Below are positions 37,839 to 49,072 of a stretch of 64,000 nt of DNA, in pieces. The DNA is from Varanus komodoensis (taxonomy: Eukaryota > Chordata > Lepidosauria > Squamata > Varanidae). Each line of letters begins with the position of its first letter. Positions within the stretch are counted from its first letter, which is position 1. A program made the translations under genes and the position numbers. The stretch spans positions 54,429,922-54,493,921 of the forward strand of contig NW_025335268.1 of NCBI RefSeq assembly GCF_004798865.1, written 5' to 3'. The notes under the pieces were generated by a model. That model did not search any database, was not told the origin of the DNA, and saw only the letters and a program-made list of their open reading frames with translations.

Positions 37839-38936
37839 ACCTGTTGTCCGCTGCCGTATCACCGCTGATCATGGAGCAAAGCCCACAGCTAACAGGGCTA
37901 GCACCCATTCATACTTTACAAGTAGGTATGAGATTTTAGTCACTGTTCCAGGCAAAGTAGTAAAATGGCCTGAATCTCCTAAGCTTAAAGGGCCCTTCTC
38001 ATCACACCCTGTTATGCTGTAGCTGCTCAAATCCCCCTTTGCCTGCTCCATACCCAACAACACTGCAAGTCATCTGCCTCTCTGTAGGCTTCATCTCTGT
38101 TCACCTTGCTACATGTCACACCTGGCCACTATGGAGACCGCTCCAGCAGCTGCTAGATCCTGCTGTTACAGCACAAGCAGAGACAAAGCTTAGAGTGCAA
38201 CTTATTTCTTTTTTCATTTACGAGGGCTATCCTACACTCCTTCAAGAAAGGCTTGCAGTAATAGTAACTGCAGCAAATAAAAGCAAAAATCAAATGTAAA
38301 CCAGATTGACACTACCACTGAATACCAACAATGCACTTGCTCCACATGAGGGGACTCTGCGCACTTGTTTCTGTTATCTGAAGTTACTGGTTCCTCAGGC
38401 ACGTGGTTTGTGGCACGCTGTTTTGGACCTCAGTGTTCCAAACAACCTGCCTAGGATGGGCAGTGGTAAGACTAGCCCTGGCAACAGGATCAGAATTATA
38501 ACCTGGAAGAGGAGCTAAGAGTAGAACCCTGCCCTCACTTACTAACTCTAGCATAGGATGTATTTAAAAGTATGGTCAAATATTCAAATAAGAAAAAACA
38601 GGTGCATTTTTAAAAGCAAGCAGTTGCTACAAATAGCAGTGAAGCCGTACAAATAATCCCACAATTCATGGACAAACCTACAATAGAAATACATTTATGT
38701 AAGATATTTGGCTCATTCCAGGGTAAGGAATGGGATAAATGAGGTCAACATGATTTTGTGTACCTTTTGCTTGACCAAATACTTGTATGACCACACACAG
38801 GGCGTTCATTTTTTTATTTTTTTGCTGTGAGGAAAACAATAAGCAACTATGCAGTATACACTACCAATACATTGTCTCCAAATACTGGCACCAACAACCA
38901 CTCATTTCAGTTTTTGTGCAATAAAAAGCAAAAACT

Positions 38937-39077
38937 GGTTCAGCTTCCCCAACCTGGTGCCCTCCAGATGATAAGGGTTTCAGCCTCCATCAGTAACTCT
39001 AACATGGCCAGTAGTCAGGAGTACTCGCAGTGGGTGCACAAAACATCAGGAGAGCACCAGGCTGGGGAAAGCTGAAC
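38937..39077. mobile_element. hAT-type MITE, 141 bp, terminal inverted repeats
   Basis: GGTTCAGCTTCCCCAACCTG at the left pairs with CAGGCTGGGGAAAGCTGAAC at the right (one base of length difference). The pairing continues through GTGCCCTCCAGATG / CATCAGGAGAGCAC, about 35 bp per arm. Internal 'CTCCATCAGTAACTCTAACATGG' links it to the family. No clear target duplication. Confidence 0.8.
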
Positions 39078-39777
39078 CTTGTAGGCGATGAGTTGCAACA
39101 AAAGGATTTGACTTGGCCAAGTGGCTTGAGCAGCCAGTAGAAGCTGCACAATGCCAAGTAGCAGACAAATCTCAGACAGTGATTGCAGCGACCAGCTGTG
39201 ACACCCTGGTGCACCTGACACCTGTGAAATCTGGACCACGACGGCTGCTGGCTCCATTCATGCAATCTGTAGCCACATAACTGGGGCGGAGTGTTAGCAT
39301 GACACCATCTCAGTCCTCACATGCAGTTCTCTTTGCAGATGTGGCATCCACTGCATGGAAGGTAAGGGGAGGTACCAGTTGAGGCAGTCATGGTCTCCGT
39401 ACCCGGCATAGATTAAAAATCTGCATAAAACGTATGTACTTGCTTGTCTGACGCTACAGTCCAGAACAAGCTGAGCACTCAGGGAAGGACTAGATCTCTG
39501 GTTGTGAAGAGGAGAGGTCTTTCAGAATTGTATAACCAAACAATATGAGGCCCAAATGGGATCCTCCATACCCCACAGAATAGCTGTTGAATACGGCTGC
39601 ACAAACATTGAAAAGGGGATTTCAACAATGCCATCATAATTATGTACTTAGTAGTAGAATCTAGGCCCTAGGAGCACTTTGATACATGCAGAACACCCCA
39701 TTCAGTAAAGGAAATTCAGATGTGCAAAGAAATGGGAATGTGAAGCTGCTTTGGCTGTTAAAATGAAAGGCAACCAT

Positions 39778-39895
39778 TTCCAAGCAATGTTGGATCAGGC
39801 CAAGGGTCCATCTACTCCAGCCCTGGGTTCACGCAATGGCCAAGCAGCTGCCCACAGGATCCCACAAGCAGTACACTGGTGCCTTCTTGCCCAAG
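39778..39895 (+). repeat. Dispersed repeat ('GGATCAGGCCAAGGGTCCATC')
   Basis: AAGCAATGTTGGATCAGGCC then AAGGGTCCATCTACTCCAGC and 'CAGCTGCCCACAGGATCCC'. Second copy of the 37722 family in the same orientation, directly before a SINE. Confidence 0.6.
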
Positions 39896-39905
39896 TTCTT
39901 CTAAT

Positions 39906-40110
39906 GGCACTATGGGACTTGGGATGTCCAGAGTCCAGTCCCCACTAGGCCATGAGGCTCCCTGGCTGACTTTGGGCCAGTCCCAGACTATCAGCCTAAC
40001 TGATCTCTCAGGGTTTCTGTGAGGATAAAAAGGAAAGGAAGAGGAAGACTCTTTAAATTGCCTTGGTTTCCTTGTGAGAGGAAAAACTTTAGATTATAAA
40101 TATAACAATA
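39906..40110 (+). repeat. tRNA-derived SINE, 5'-truncated
   Basis: GGGACTTGGGATGTCCAGAG, then TTTGGGCCAGTCCCAGAC and TAAATTGCCTTGGTTTCC with an AGATTATAAATATAAC tail. The first ~35 bp of the head are missing or unrecognisable. It lies about 0.7 kb upstream of the COL10A1 TATA box. Confidence 0.75.
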
Positions 40111-40782
40111 ATAGATAAAGTAATAGAAGTAACCATTTTTCAGGAAAGCATTTGCAGTTGTATAAGATAAAAACTGGTTCTGTTTGAAATGAAAACTGAG
40201 ATGCTCAAGGCAGAGTAATCTGTGACAGATGAGATTCTGAATTTGGTTTGGTACTGTGGTCAATGTTCTTTCAATACCGCAATTGCTCTTTTGCTGAAAC
40301 ATAATATGATATGGCATGTTGTATGCGCGTGTAAAACAGGCCATGATTTTTGGAATTGGAGAAAGCAAACATGAAAATATGAGAGAAATAATGGTTCATG
40401 CCTAAGTTGGGGCGCAAACTTACAAACTTACATTCTGCAGTCCCTTGCACATTGCTGACAACTTCTCCCCACTTTGTAGAACTGCCTGCTAAAACAACCA
40501 GTTAGAGAAATGTAGTGGTTTCCCCATCCCTGAGGAAATTAAATCAAAACACTTTTTCAGTTCCTTAAAAAAACTCATATTATTTGATGGTGAGTTATTC
40601 TTGTCCTAGTTCTAATACAGTGAAAATAAATTCATGAATGAGGGATATCATCTGAAATAATAAGAATAAAAACCTAACCTGGCACATGTCTGGCCAAGAA
40701 AACTTTCCACCATAATTAGCATGTTCCTGGTTTGAAGGCGGGGCTTCAGGAAAGTGCAACTTCATGTCAGCAACCCAAACAG

Positions 40783-40790
40783 TATAAATA
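40783..40790 (+). promoter_or_regulatory. COL10A1: COL10A1 TATA box
   Basis: TATAAATA lies about 640 bp upstream of COL10A1 exon 2, at the distance expected for the small non-coding first exon and short intron 1 of this gene. Transcription would start near 40810-40820. A RUNX core (TGTGGT) occurs at 40255-40260; RUNX2 is the known main activator of COL10A1 in hypertrophic chondrocytes, but one core match is weak evidence. Confidence 0.7.
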
Positions 40791-40812
40791 CTGCAGGATG
40801 ATGCTGGAAACA

Positions 40813-40904
40813 ACATCTCCTGCTCTGCACACCTGTGGCAGAGGGACCTCTGAGCCAAGACTGAAGTCTGCTCTACTGTACATTCATCATCCCACTAGAA
40901 CCTG
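40813..40904 (+). other. COL10A1: Putative COL10A1 non-coding exon 1
   Basis: Proposed from the TATA box 30 bp upstream and a possible donor CCTG|GTATGC at 40905. It would give a ~92-bp 5' untranslated exon and a 523-bp intron 1, similar to the three-exon structure known for chicken and mammalian COL10A1. Both ends are inferred and the donor is not strong; another GT downstream could be used. Confidence 0.5.
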
Positions 40905-41427
40905 GTATGCTGCAATTCTATCTGGCTTGGCTTCCAATGCATTGAAGTGGGGCAGAGGTTTTCAGGTGCTCATTAGTGGCACCAAGCAGCGAATTCTAGT
41001 TGCAATTACTGAAGGCTTGCTTGTTGTACAGACAGAAGTTTCTGAAGGCTGTTACTTCAGGAGGAAAGAGGAGGACCCAGATCCTTCTTCTAGGAATGTT
41101 AATGGGCTTCTATAGGCATATAATACTGCAGCACCTAACAGCTGAGCATTTTTATTTCAGAACATTTTTGTAAAGCATTGCCACATGCTGTGGGGAAGCC
41201 TGAACATGCGATAAAATGGGACTAGATTTCTGATGCCTATTATGGCTTTTGCTTCTGTTTTGTTAAATGCACATTTAAAAACATGCAATTTGTTGTATCT
41301 ATTAATTTGTAAAGCATGAAACTGGAGATGAGATTTATCTTCTTATTACAGCTCTTTGGGGGTGGCTAAAATCATAAACACAGCTTTCTGCAATGTAATG
41401 CATATATTTTTTCCTTCTTCAATGCAG

Positions 41428-41590
41428 GGTGGACTTAGAAATATGAAGTTGCAAATCTCCTTTCTGTTGATGCTGTTCCCCATGAGCATCATCTGTACTG
41501 GCGAAAGCTTTTATCCTGAACGGTATCAGCAACAATCCAGTGTCCCAGTGAAAGGGCCACCTTTCCTACCTTTCAGTGTAAAAAGCCATG
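41428..41590 (+). CDS. COL10A1: COL10A1 exon 2 (coding from 41443; residues 1-49)
   Basis: Acceptor TTCTTCAATGCAG is followed by 15 bp of 5' UTR, then ATG at 41443. Codons for MKLQISFLLMLFPMSIICTG give a signal peptide with a hydrophobic core at about residues 5-18. ESFYPERYQQQSSVPVKGPP and FLPFSVKSH follow and correspond to the N-terminal non-collagenous NC2 domain (human FYAERYQMPTGIKGP...). The exon ends ATG|GTAAGT in phase 1 after 148 coding bases. Exon length (163 bp) and phase match the conserved exon 2 of type X collagen. An in-frame ATG 87 bp upstream lies before the acceptor and so is intronic. Confidence 0.95.
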
Positions 41591-43009
41591 GTAAGTAATG
41601 TTTTGTTTTTAAAAATATGGCCACCTATAGTTTTGTTGGGTATGTTGATTATGGTGCAGTGTAAACCAGGGTACTTATTATGAGCAGCTATTGTCTGGAG
41701 GTACAAAAAGTTGGTCTTGTGAGTGGGTAAGCTACAGATTTTCTTTTGGATATTTACTAAAATTATCACTGTAGAACTAACAGCCTACAGAAGAATAACA
41801 TCAGAAGAATAATAGCAGGCAAGTGCACCTGGGTTTCAACTAACTGGAGCTGTTCCTTACTGCTCGAGAGTACACAGTGGGGCGGGCCTACTTCAGGAAA
41901 CACGTGGGGGGCTGCATGCTTGAACGTTCTCCATGTGAGAAGTTCCTTGCGCAGTGCATATAAAACCAGAACATTAGGGATAACCTCCGAGATATGCTAG
42001 CTTTCCCTAGGAAGATTTCTTTTACAAGAGGAAAATCTCAGAACAGGTAGCCTTTCGGTTTTTCTGAGCAGATCTATCTGCCTTACATTAACAGATGAAC
42101 ACCAACATGATGCAGTTGAGGAGGTGTCGTAAGACACCGCAGCCCAGCAACCCACGTTCAAGGGCTTTTCAACTAATATTTAAGCAGTGGTAGTCCAGAC
42201 TATACATGTTGCAAGCTAACTTTATATACTCAAACATTTTTAAGCTATCTTCCAAATGACCCAACTTCCACTAGGAAAGCAACAGAAAATGAATAGCACA
42301 ATTCTGTAAGCCACTATCTCAGTAAATGAGTGTTTATTGACTATCTGATTTAGATTTCTGTTTCACTGAGTCGAAAGGGCTTGTACCCATGACCATATGA
42401 AATCTGATGCAGCAAGAAATTCACATTATTTTGATCTTTTAAAAAGGCTGAAATTGGAACTTAGAACATTACAGGATTTCAAATTATTAATTCAGCTTTA
42501 CACAAATACAATGTCCTGAATTATAGGATAGGATAATGCCAAAATAGCAATATTTTATTGGAATAACCAGTATTTTAAACTTTAAGGAGCATGTGCTTTT
42601 AATGATCTTTCATATTCTTGCTGATTGAGTTCTGCCTTGTAATTTTAGCAGCAGTGCTGAAGGGTGTTTTTAGTGCAGAATTCAGTTCTTACTGAGATTT
42701 CCTAGTCGTGAAACCCACACTTTCTGAAATATACAGTGAAAACCTGCACTATAGATTTTTACTGACCTAATGGCAGTAAAAATTATTTTATTAGGAGGGA
42801 CCTTAAAAGGAACTGCTCTGAGAAGTGTGGTTCTGTGAGGGGATCAAGAATGGGGTCTCCAAAGGGATGTTTCAGCATTCTTCTCATTGAATCACAATTT
42901 GCAGAGTTCTTCTGCTGTATGCCATAACAGTGAAACTGGTATAAAACCAGTACATATATTTGAGGGTAGAAGGACAGAGAGTCTTATTATTTTGGCTCAG
43001 GAATTATAA

Positions 43010-43295
43010 TGGCTAGAACACACAGCACAATCCAGTCCTGGATGAAAAGGAAACCAATCATATAGATAAGAGGGTGGAACTACATCAAATGGACTTAAAG
43101 TTACAGAAAGGTAGATTTCTCTTGAATGTTGGGAGAAATGTCTTCCTTGCAAGAAAAATATCCTTGGAAGTGGCAATAGACTCCTCCTCACTGGAGGTCC
43201 TCAGGCAGAGTGCCAGCTATCCTGCACCAACTAGGGGATTGGACAAGCTACATGATACAGTAGCACAGGAATTCGATGCTTTGATGGCCCAGGAA
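43010..43295 (+). repeat. CR1-like LINE ORF2 C-terminal fragment
   Basis: Plus-strand codons read LKLQKGRFLLNVGRNVFLAR and later EVAIDSSSLEVLRQ, matching the CR1 C-terminus pattern 'L+RGRFRLDVRKNFF...EVVDSPSLEVFK'. Then come nucleotides like GGGGATTGGACAAGCTACATGA. Lies in COL10A1 intron 2, sense to COL10A1. Confidence 0.7.
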
Positions 43296-43349
43296 GAATC
43301 AGTGCTGTTGCATCTCTCACACAGCTGAGACCATGCAAGAACTCATCCC

Positions 43350-43455
43350 AGTGCTGTTCAAACTGTGGCCCTTCAAAGTTTTGCCCTACAATTCTCATTC
43401 ACCTTCACCATTGGCAATGCTGGCTAGGGCTGATGAAAGATGTAGTTGGGACTCA
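43350..43455. mobile_element. hAT-type MITE fragment
   Basis: CTGTGGCCCTTCAAAGTTTT, CTACAATTCTCATTCACC and GGCAATGCTGGCTAGGGCTG match the internal part of the 141-bp MITE family. The ends are eroded. COL10A1 intron 2. Confidence 0.55.
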
Positions 43456-44227
43456 TCCGTACCTATACTAAGCGTGTGACATGCCCCTAATCTGCAAATA
43501 TTTTCAACTGAAATTAGGTGACATTCACATCCTAACAAACATGTTTAACAAGATTGTTCAGGCTCATTTCCCCTAAAACGGACATGGTTTCTTATCCACA
43601 CCATTAAATGTTAATAAGAAGTGAATAAGGCACCCAATTTCATTAGTTCACAGCTCATCAGTCTGAGAACTAATGAAACAATTTAGTCAGGTAAGAGAAA
43701 TGGTAGAATCTCTATTCCTTTACACTGTAGTAACTACACACTCTGCAAAAAGAAAACCTTAAGAGCTACATTTCCAGTCTAAGTAGCCATTCAATTTGAA
43801 AAGGTATACCAATTTAAAACATGAAAATTGAGCTTTTAAACATAATTGATATTCAGGAATTGTTTCCCAAGGATCCTGCAACATCATTCTTGGTATAACT
43901 ATTCCCATTGATATAATAAGGGATTCCATGAAGTTTGAGTTACATACCTTGGGTTATTCAGTGAACTTATTCAAGGTCACTATCTTTCTTTATAAAAAGG
44001 TGAAGTTCATTTATCAGACTCCATATTTTTCCCCCTGAATTCACTTGTCCCAGGAAAATAAATAGCTACATTAAAACCATCTTCTTTTGCCAAGAGTTAC
44101 TGACTCTTTGAGCATGTTAAATAAGTAAGATGGAAATTCAAATTAGTTAAGGGGTTCTTTATAGTCTGGTTGGTGCATTTCCAGACTGCTTAAAGACTTT
44201 TAGGCATTTTCACAAGAGATAAGTTTT

Positions 44228-44330
44228 ACCAGCCTTCCCCAGCCTGCTGTTCTCCAGGTGCATTGGATCCCCCCCCCCCCCCCAATAGCTTGCTTCCATC
44301 CCCAGCAAAAGGATGAGGAAGGTTGGGTTC
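44228..44330. mobile_element. hAT-type MITE fragment with C15 run
   Basis: CCAGCCTTCCCCAGCCTGCT then GTTCTCCAGGTGCATTGGAT matches one arm of the family. It runs directly into a 15-base C homopolymer (44269-44283) where the second half should start. Confidence 0.5.
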
Positions 44331-45279
44331 TATCCAGCCCATAAAAAATAACCAGGCTCCGACAGCTGAGAATTCTTAAAGTGTTCTGTGGATTACTGAC
44401 ACTTAAGAAGAGTTCTGAGATTTTTTTGCCCACTTCTTGCTGATAGTTGATGGTGACAGACCTTGAGATTTTTCACTCCTTATTTTACTCAGCTGAACCC
44501 CACTGTTTCTCAGCTGCTGGAAGAAATAAGCTAAGCAGGATAATGAAAGACCACAGCCCATCGGTGTGGAGTGATTTCTCTCTCAGCTCTGTGGAACTCC
44601 ATGGTTCCACAGTTCATTTCTGCCATGCACCCACCAGGAAACCATAGGCAACCTGTGTTATTTCAGCCTCTGTACCTCACCTGCAGTGCACAGATACTCA
44701 TACAGCTGTTGAGATGAGAGATGTTCAGAGGAACTAACATTTTGAAACACACTCTATAAAAGCACATGATCATTCACTATGTACAACATTTCTGCCTCGA
44801 AGTAAATTATGCATGGTTTTGGTAGCACATTTTGTTAGGGTCAAACATCTGTGTAGATTTCCTCTTTCCCATCAATGGAACGGAAAACTTTGTTTTTCAA
44901 AGTTCAGAAACAGAAAGGTATTACTGTATTTATCTCTCACACCACCTGCTTGAATCCCAGGATCATGAAAGGTCCATTTCTAAGTTACATTTGTTCAGAC
45001 ATGGGAGAATAACTAGTTTAATGCTTAATTATCAGGTGGACTCAAGACTCCACAAGTGTCTTACTGAAGTCATAGGTCTGTAGAGAAGCTGAATGCAGGC
45101 AAAAAAGGGGTTGCACAAAGCACATTCAGGTGCGGGCTGACAGGGGTGGGAACTGAAAAGAAACTCTTCCTCATTAGAAGCATGTAGCCATGGCATGGCA
45201 ATGGGTAAAGTGCCCTTCGTGGCACCCAACAACCTGCTGCATCTCCCTGATCTCCCTGCTTTGCCTCTTAATAATTACT

Positions 45280-45425
45280 TTTTTATTTGAAGTACTCTTA
45301 GGCTGTTCTTCAGCCAAAAAGGCTCCCAGCGACTTATGTACGATCAATTAAATAAGACAGTCTCTGCCCACATGCTTGCAATCCAAAAAACACACATAAT
45401 TGAATTAAAAAGTAATGGGGAAGGA
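45280..45425 (-). repeat. Old LINE-tail-like repeat
   Basis: TTTTATTTGAAGTACTCTTA, then AAAAGGCTCCCAGCGACTTA and 'CAATCCAAAAAACACAC' in the style of reversed LINE 3' regions. A similar reversed tail may lie at 3405-3500. Confidence 0.4.
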
Positions 45426-46164
45426 AGTGGTAAAAAATAATTCTTTTAGCAGGGATGGTAGAGTGGAAATGCTTTCCCTCCCTCTCATCAGCCTCAGCTC
45501 AGCCTGCTGGAATGGCTGCCAGGGAATTAATGAATGCACTGAGCATCTGTCGGGGGAATGCAAAGTGGTCCGTTGGAAGGTGTGCTCTTCCAGATAAATG
45601 CCGCATAAATGATGACAGTGCAAACACTTACCCATTCTACAGGCTTCTTCAACATTAAATCTTACATTTATTTGGCTTGCTAATGGCAGTAAAATATACT
45701 GGTCCCAGGCTTACCTGAGGGGCTTGATTTGCTAAACACAGCTTTAGTTCTCTTGAGACCCCTGGCAAAAAGATTGCATCCTGTTCCACGGCATGCCAAC
45801 AGATACCTTTATTAGTTCATTAATTTAAAAATGTGGCTATGTTTATATATTGTATCATCTAGCATTCAACAAGAATCTGCCTATTCCCAGAAGAGCAAGT
45901 GAAAGGAGTATCGGAAAATGTGGTGATTTCTAAATGGCCTTCGATTTTTCTGGAGCAAACATGTGGTTGAGTGGCTCCATCTGCTGGTTTACGAAACGCC
46001 ACACAACCCACAAAGCAGTAGTTACCAAGACATAAAAAGTTGCTGCTCCAGTTTAAACCACCTAGGAATAGTCCAGCTCAAGTCAACTGAACTTTGGTTG
46101 TCCACTTTTCCTTCCCCAGTAACAGGATTACTCATTTAGCAGGGGTTAAATTACAATGTGAGGA

Positions 46165-46260
46165 ACATGACTCACTCCGTAGGGCTTACTTCCAGATAAG
46201 GCTCCAATGCTATGCACACTTTCCTGGGAGTAAGCGCTAAAGAACTCAGAAGGACTTCCT
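46165..46260 (+). repeat. Dispersed repeat, same family as 16413
   Basis: TAGGGCTTACTTCCAGATAA, then 'CAATGCTATGCACACTTTCC' and 'TGGGAGTAAGCGCTAAAGAAC'-like sequence. COL10A1 intron 2. Confidence 0.5.
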
Positions 46261-46983
46261 CCTAGGTAACATGCCTAGAATTATTCTTCCAATTACTTAC
46301 TCTTTGTCCTTGACTGTCTAAGGCTTTCCTTCCTTAACTTCATACATTGTAGAGATCCCAAGATGCACCACATCAACAAAGTATGATGAATGATGATAGC
46401 AATGGACTTATGGGCACTGTCTGCTTTTTTTATACAGTGAAATGCACAAGAACTCTTGGGAATGGCAGACATTTCCCTACAATTTTCTTTTCCTCTTTGT
46501 ATACATTTTCCTTGTGTAAAGAGAAATTTCTCAAGGAATGTTATTCGGATCTGATTATATTCCACCCTTCCACACAAAGAGCCTAAGATGGCTGATAGTA
46601 ATGCCGGTTGAACCATACCAACAGAAATGCATTATTTAGTGCAGTCTATCAAAATTCCAAAATCTACTGCCTTTCTTGGGGACTTTGTTTCTTATTAGAA
46701 AATACAGACAAATTCCACCCACAATGCATATTCTAATATTATGGGCAAAGCTTCTAAAATATGACCAATTCATAAAAATCATGAATAGATAGCATGAATG
46801 CTAGGTCTATCAATGTTAGCTAAAACAAAATGTTTAGAATTTAATTCCCCATAATTGGGATGTTTATAGTTTTAATTTAGGTTGCATTATTTAGAGTGTT
46901 CACCTTCTACCCATCAAACTTTGCTTGCTTCTGTTTCTCATGGTTAGAGAATTAGGATTTTATAAAATGTTAAACAAGAAGCT

Positions 46984-47008
46984 TGTGTGTGTGTGTGTGT
47001 GTGTGTGT
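46984..47008 (+). repeat. (GT)n microsatellite in COL10A1 intron 2
   Basis: About 12.5 perfect GT units, 200 bp upstream of the exon 3 acceptor. Likely length-polymorphic. Confidence 0.95.
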
Positions 47009-47207
47009 AAGCAGAGCTGGCTCATTCCATTCAGTTGTTCACGTCAGATAAAAGGCAAACAATCTACTTACATTGCAATAAGCAAGGATTTAATATTCTA
47101 TACTATGTTGCATTGCATTGTACTGTTATTTTTAAATGCTTATTTCAACTGGACATTTCTGAATCATTTAAGTCTTACAATCCACTAATTATTTTAATTT
47201 ATTTTAG

Positions 47208-49072
47208 TTGTAGCAGCAAGGCCAGAACAAGGACCCGCTGGTCCAGCAGGCCCTCCAGGCCCAAGGGGACTACCGGGTCCTTCTGGAGCTCCAGGAAAAC
47301 CAGGATACGGAAGCCAAGGACCACAAGGACCTCCAGGACCTCCAGGACCACCAGGACTTTCAGTCGCCGGAAAGCCAGGACTACCAGGCTTGCAAGGAAA
47401 ACCAGGCAACCCAGGATTAACTGGTGAAAAAGGAGACATGGGCCCTGCAGGTCTCCCCGGGCCAAGAGGTCCCCCAGGAGCCCCTGGAGTTCCTGGTCCA
47501 GCTGGGATCTCTGTTGCTGGGAAACCAGGACTGCCAGGGGCACAAGGGCCAAGGGGTTTCCCTGGCGAGAAAGGTGACCCAGGCATTCCTGGTATAAATG
47601 GACAGAAGGGAGAAAATGGATATGGGGTTCCAGGTCGCCCAGGTGAAAGGGGTCTGCCAGGCCCACAGGGTCCTTCAGGACCCCCAGGACCTGCAGGAAT
47701 AGGAAAGCATGGGGAAAAGGGACTTCCAGGTTACCCCGGTGCTAAAGGAAACCCGGGTTTACCGGGTACCCCAGGACCAGCTGGCATCCCAGGTCCCCAA
47801 GGTCCTCCTGGGGAACCCGGACAGCCAGGAATAGGCAAACCTGGACCAGTTGGGCCAGTAGGATTACCAGGAAGTCCCGGACCAAAAGGCCTTCCAGGTC
47901 CCTCAGGCTTGCCTGGGCCCTCTGGACTCCCAGGATTTGGAAAGCCTGGGTTGCCAGGAATGCAGGGTAACAGAGGACCTGAAGGCCTCCCTGGTACCCC
48001 AGGAGCAAAGGGAGAACAAGGCCCAGCTGGTGCTCCAGGAGAACCAGGGCCCATTGGACCAGTTGGAAATATGGGCCCTCAAGGACCCAGGGGTGCAGCT
48101 GGAGAAAATGGCATTCCAGGGCTGAAGGGTGAAAGAGGCCCTGCAGGTCCAGCTGGGTTGCCAGGTGTTAAAGGGGAGAGGGGTCTAGCAGGATTAGATG
48201 GCAAATCTGGGCAGCCGGGAGAACCAGGACTTCCTGGCCCAAAAGGATATCCAGGTTTGCCAGGTCCTAAAGGGGATCCAGGTCTTGCCGGGTCACCTGG
48301 CTTACCTGGACCAATGGGTTCTCCGGGACTTAAAGGAGCAGCAGGTATCAATGGTGAGCCAGGTCCAAGAGGTCCATCTGGAATACCAGGTTCAAGAGGA
48401 CCAGTTGGTCCTCCAGGGATCCCAGGATTTCCTGGCAGTAAAGGAGAACCAGGAGCACCAGGACTACCAGGCCCAGCTGGCATCTCTACAAAGGGTTCAG
48501 ATGGACCTATGGGTCCTCCTGGACCTATGGGTCCCAAAGGCCACAACGGAGAGCCTGGATTGCCAGGTCCCCCTGGTCCCCCAGGTCCCCCCGGAGAAGC
48601 AGCAGTCCCACAAGGCCAGGCCCTGGCAGGACTGCCTGTTATGAAAGCAGGTACAGTCCAAGGCCTAACTGGCATGCCAGTGTCAGCTTTCACTGTCATT
48701 CTTTCCCAAGCATACCCTTTAGCAGCTTCCCCTATCAAGTTTGATAAAATTCTGTACAATAGGCAACAGCACTACGACCCCAGGTCAGGCATCTTTACTT
48801 GCAGGATTCCAGGACTCTACTATTTTGCTTACCATGTCCATGTGAAAGGAACACATGTTTGGGTTGGCTTGTACAAAAATGGCTCCCCCATCATGTACAC
48901 TTTTGATGAGTACAAGAAAGGATACCTTGACCAGGCTTCTGGTAGTGCTGTTGTGGACCTCATGGAGAATGACCAGGTCTGGTTACAGCTGCCCAACAAA
49001 GAAACAAATGGCTTGTTCTCTTCAGAGTATGTTCATTCTTCCTTCTCAGGTTTCTTATTTGCACAAATATAA
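47208..49072 (+). CDS. COL10A1: COL10A1 exon 3: collagen alpha-1(X), residues 50-670
   Basis: Acceptor ATTTTAG at 47207 leads into one uninterrupted coding exon ending TAA at 49070-49072. With exon 2 it encodes 670 residues (human 680). Order: NC2 to about residue 57; Gly-X-Y triple helix about 58-514; C-terminal NC1 about 515-670 with the C1q/TNF-like trimerisation domain at 539-670 ([10 protein letters not shown]..., [41 protein letters not shown]). The helix carries eight imperfections: Gly-X-Gly at 82, 187, 213, 257 and 292 and Gly-X4-Gly at 99, 149 and 474, as known for type X collagen. The protein is a homotrimeric short-chain collagen secreted by hypertrophic chondrocytes that forms hexagonal networks. 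The linker before the C1q domain is about five residues shorter than in human. One Cys lies in the C1q domain (581). Confidence 0.98.

Larger units (their letters stand above)
41591..47207 (+). other. COL10A1: COL10A1 intron 2
   Basis: A 5.6-kb intron in phase 1 (donor GTAAGT, acceptor ATTTTAG). It contains a CR1-like LINE fragment, two MITE fragments, a C15 run at 44269-44283, an old repeat near 45.3 kb, another near 46.2 kb and a (GT)n tract 200 bp before exon 3, each listed separately. The rest is AT-rich with nothing recognised. Confidence 0.9.

Noticed and set aside
48079-48759. Antisense collagen-like frame
   Set aside because: Mirror image of COL10A1 Gly/Pro codons, not an independent gene.
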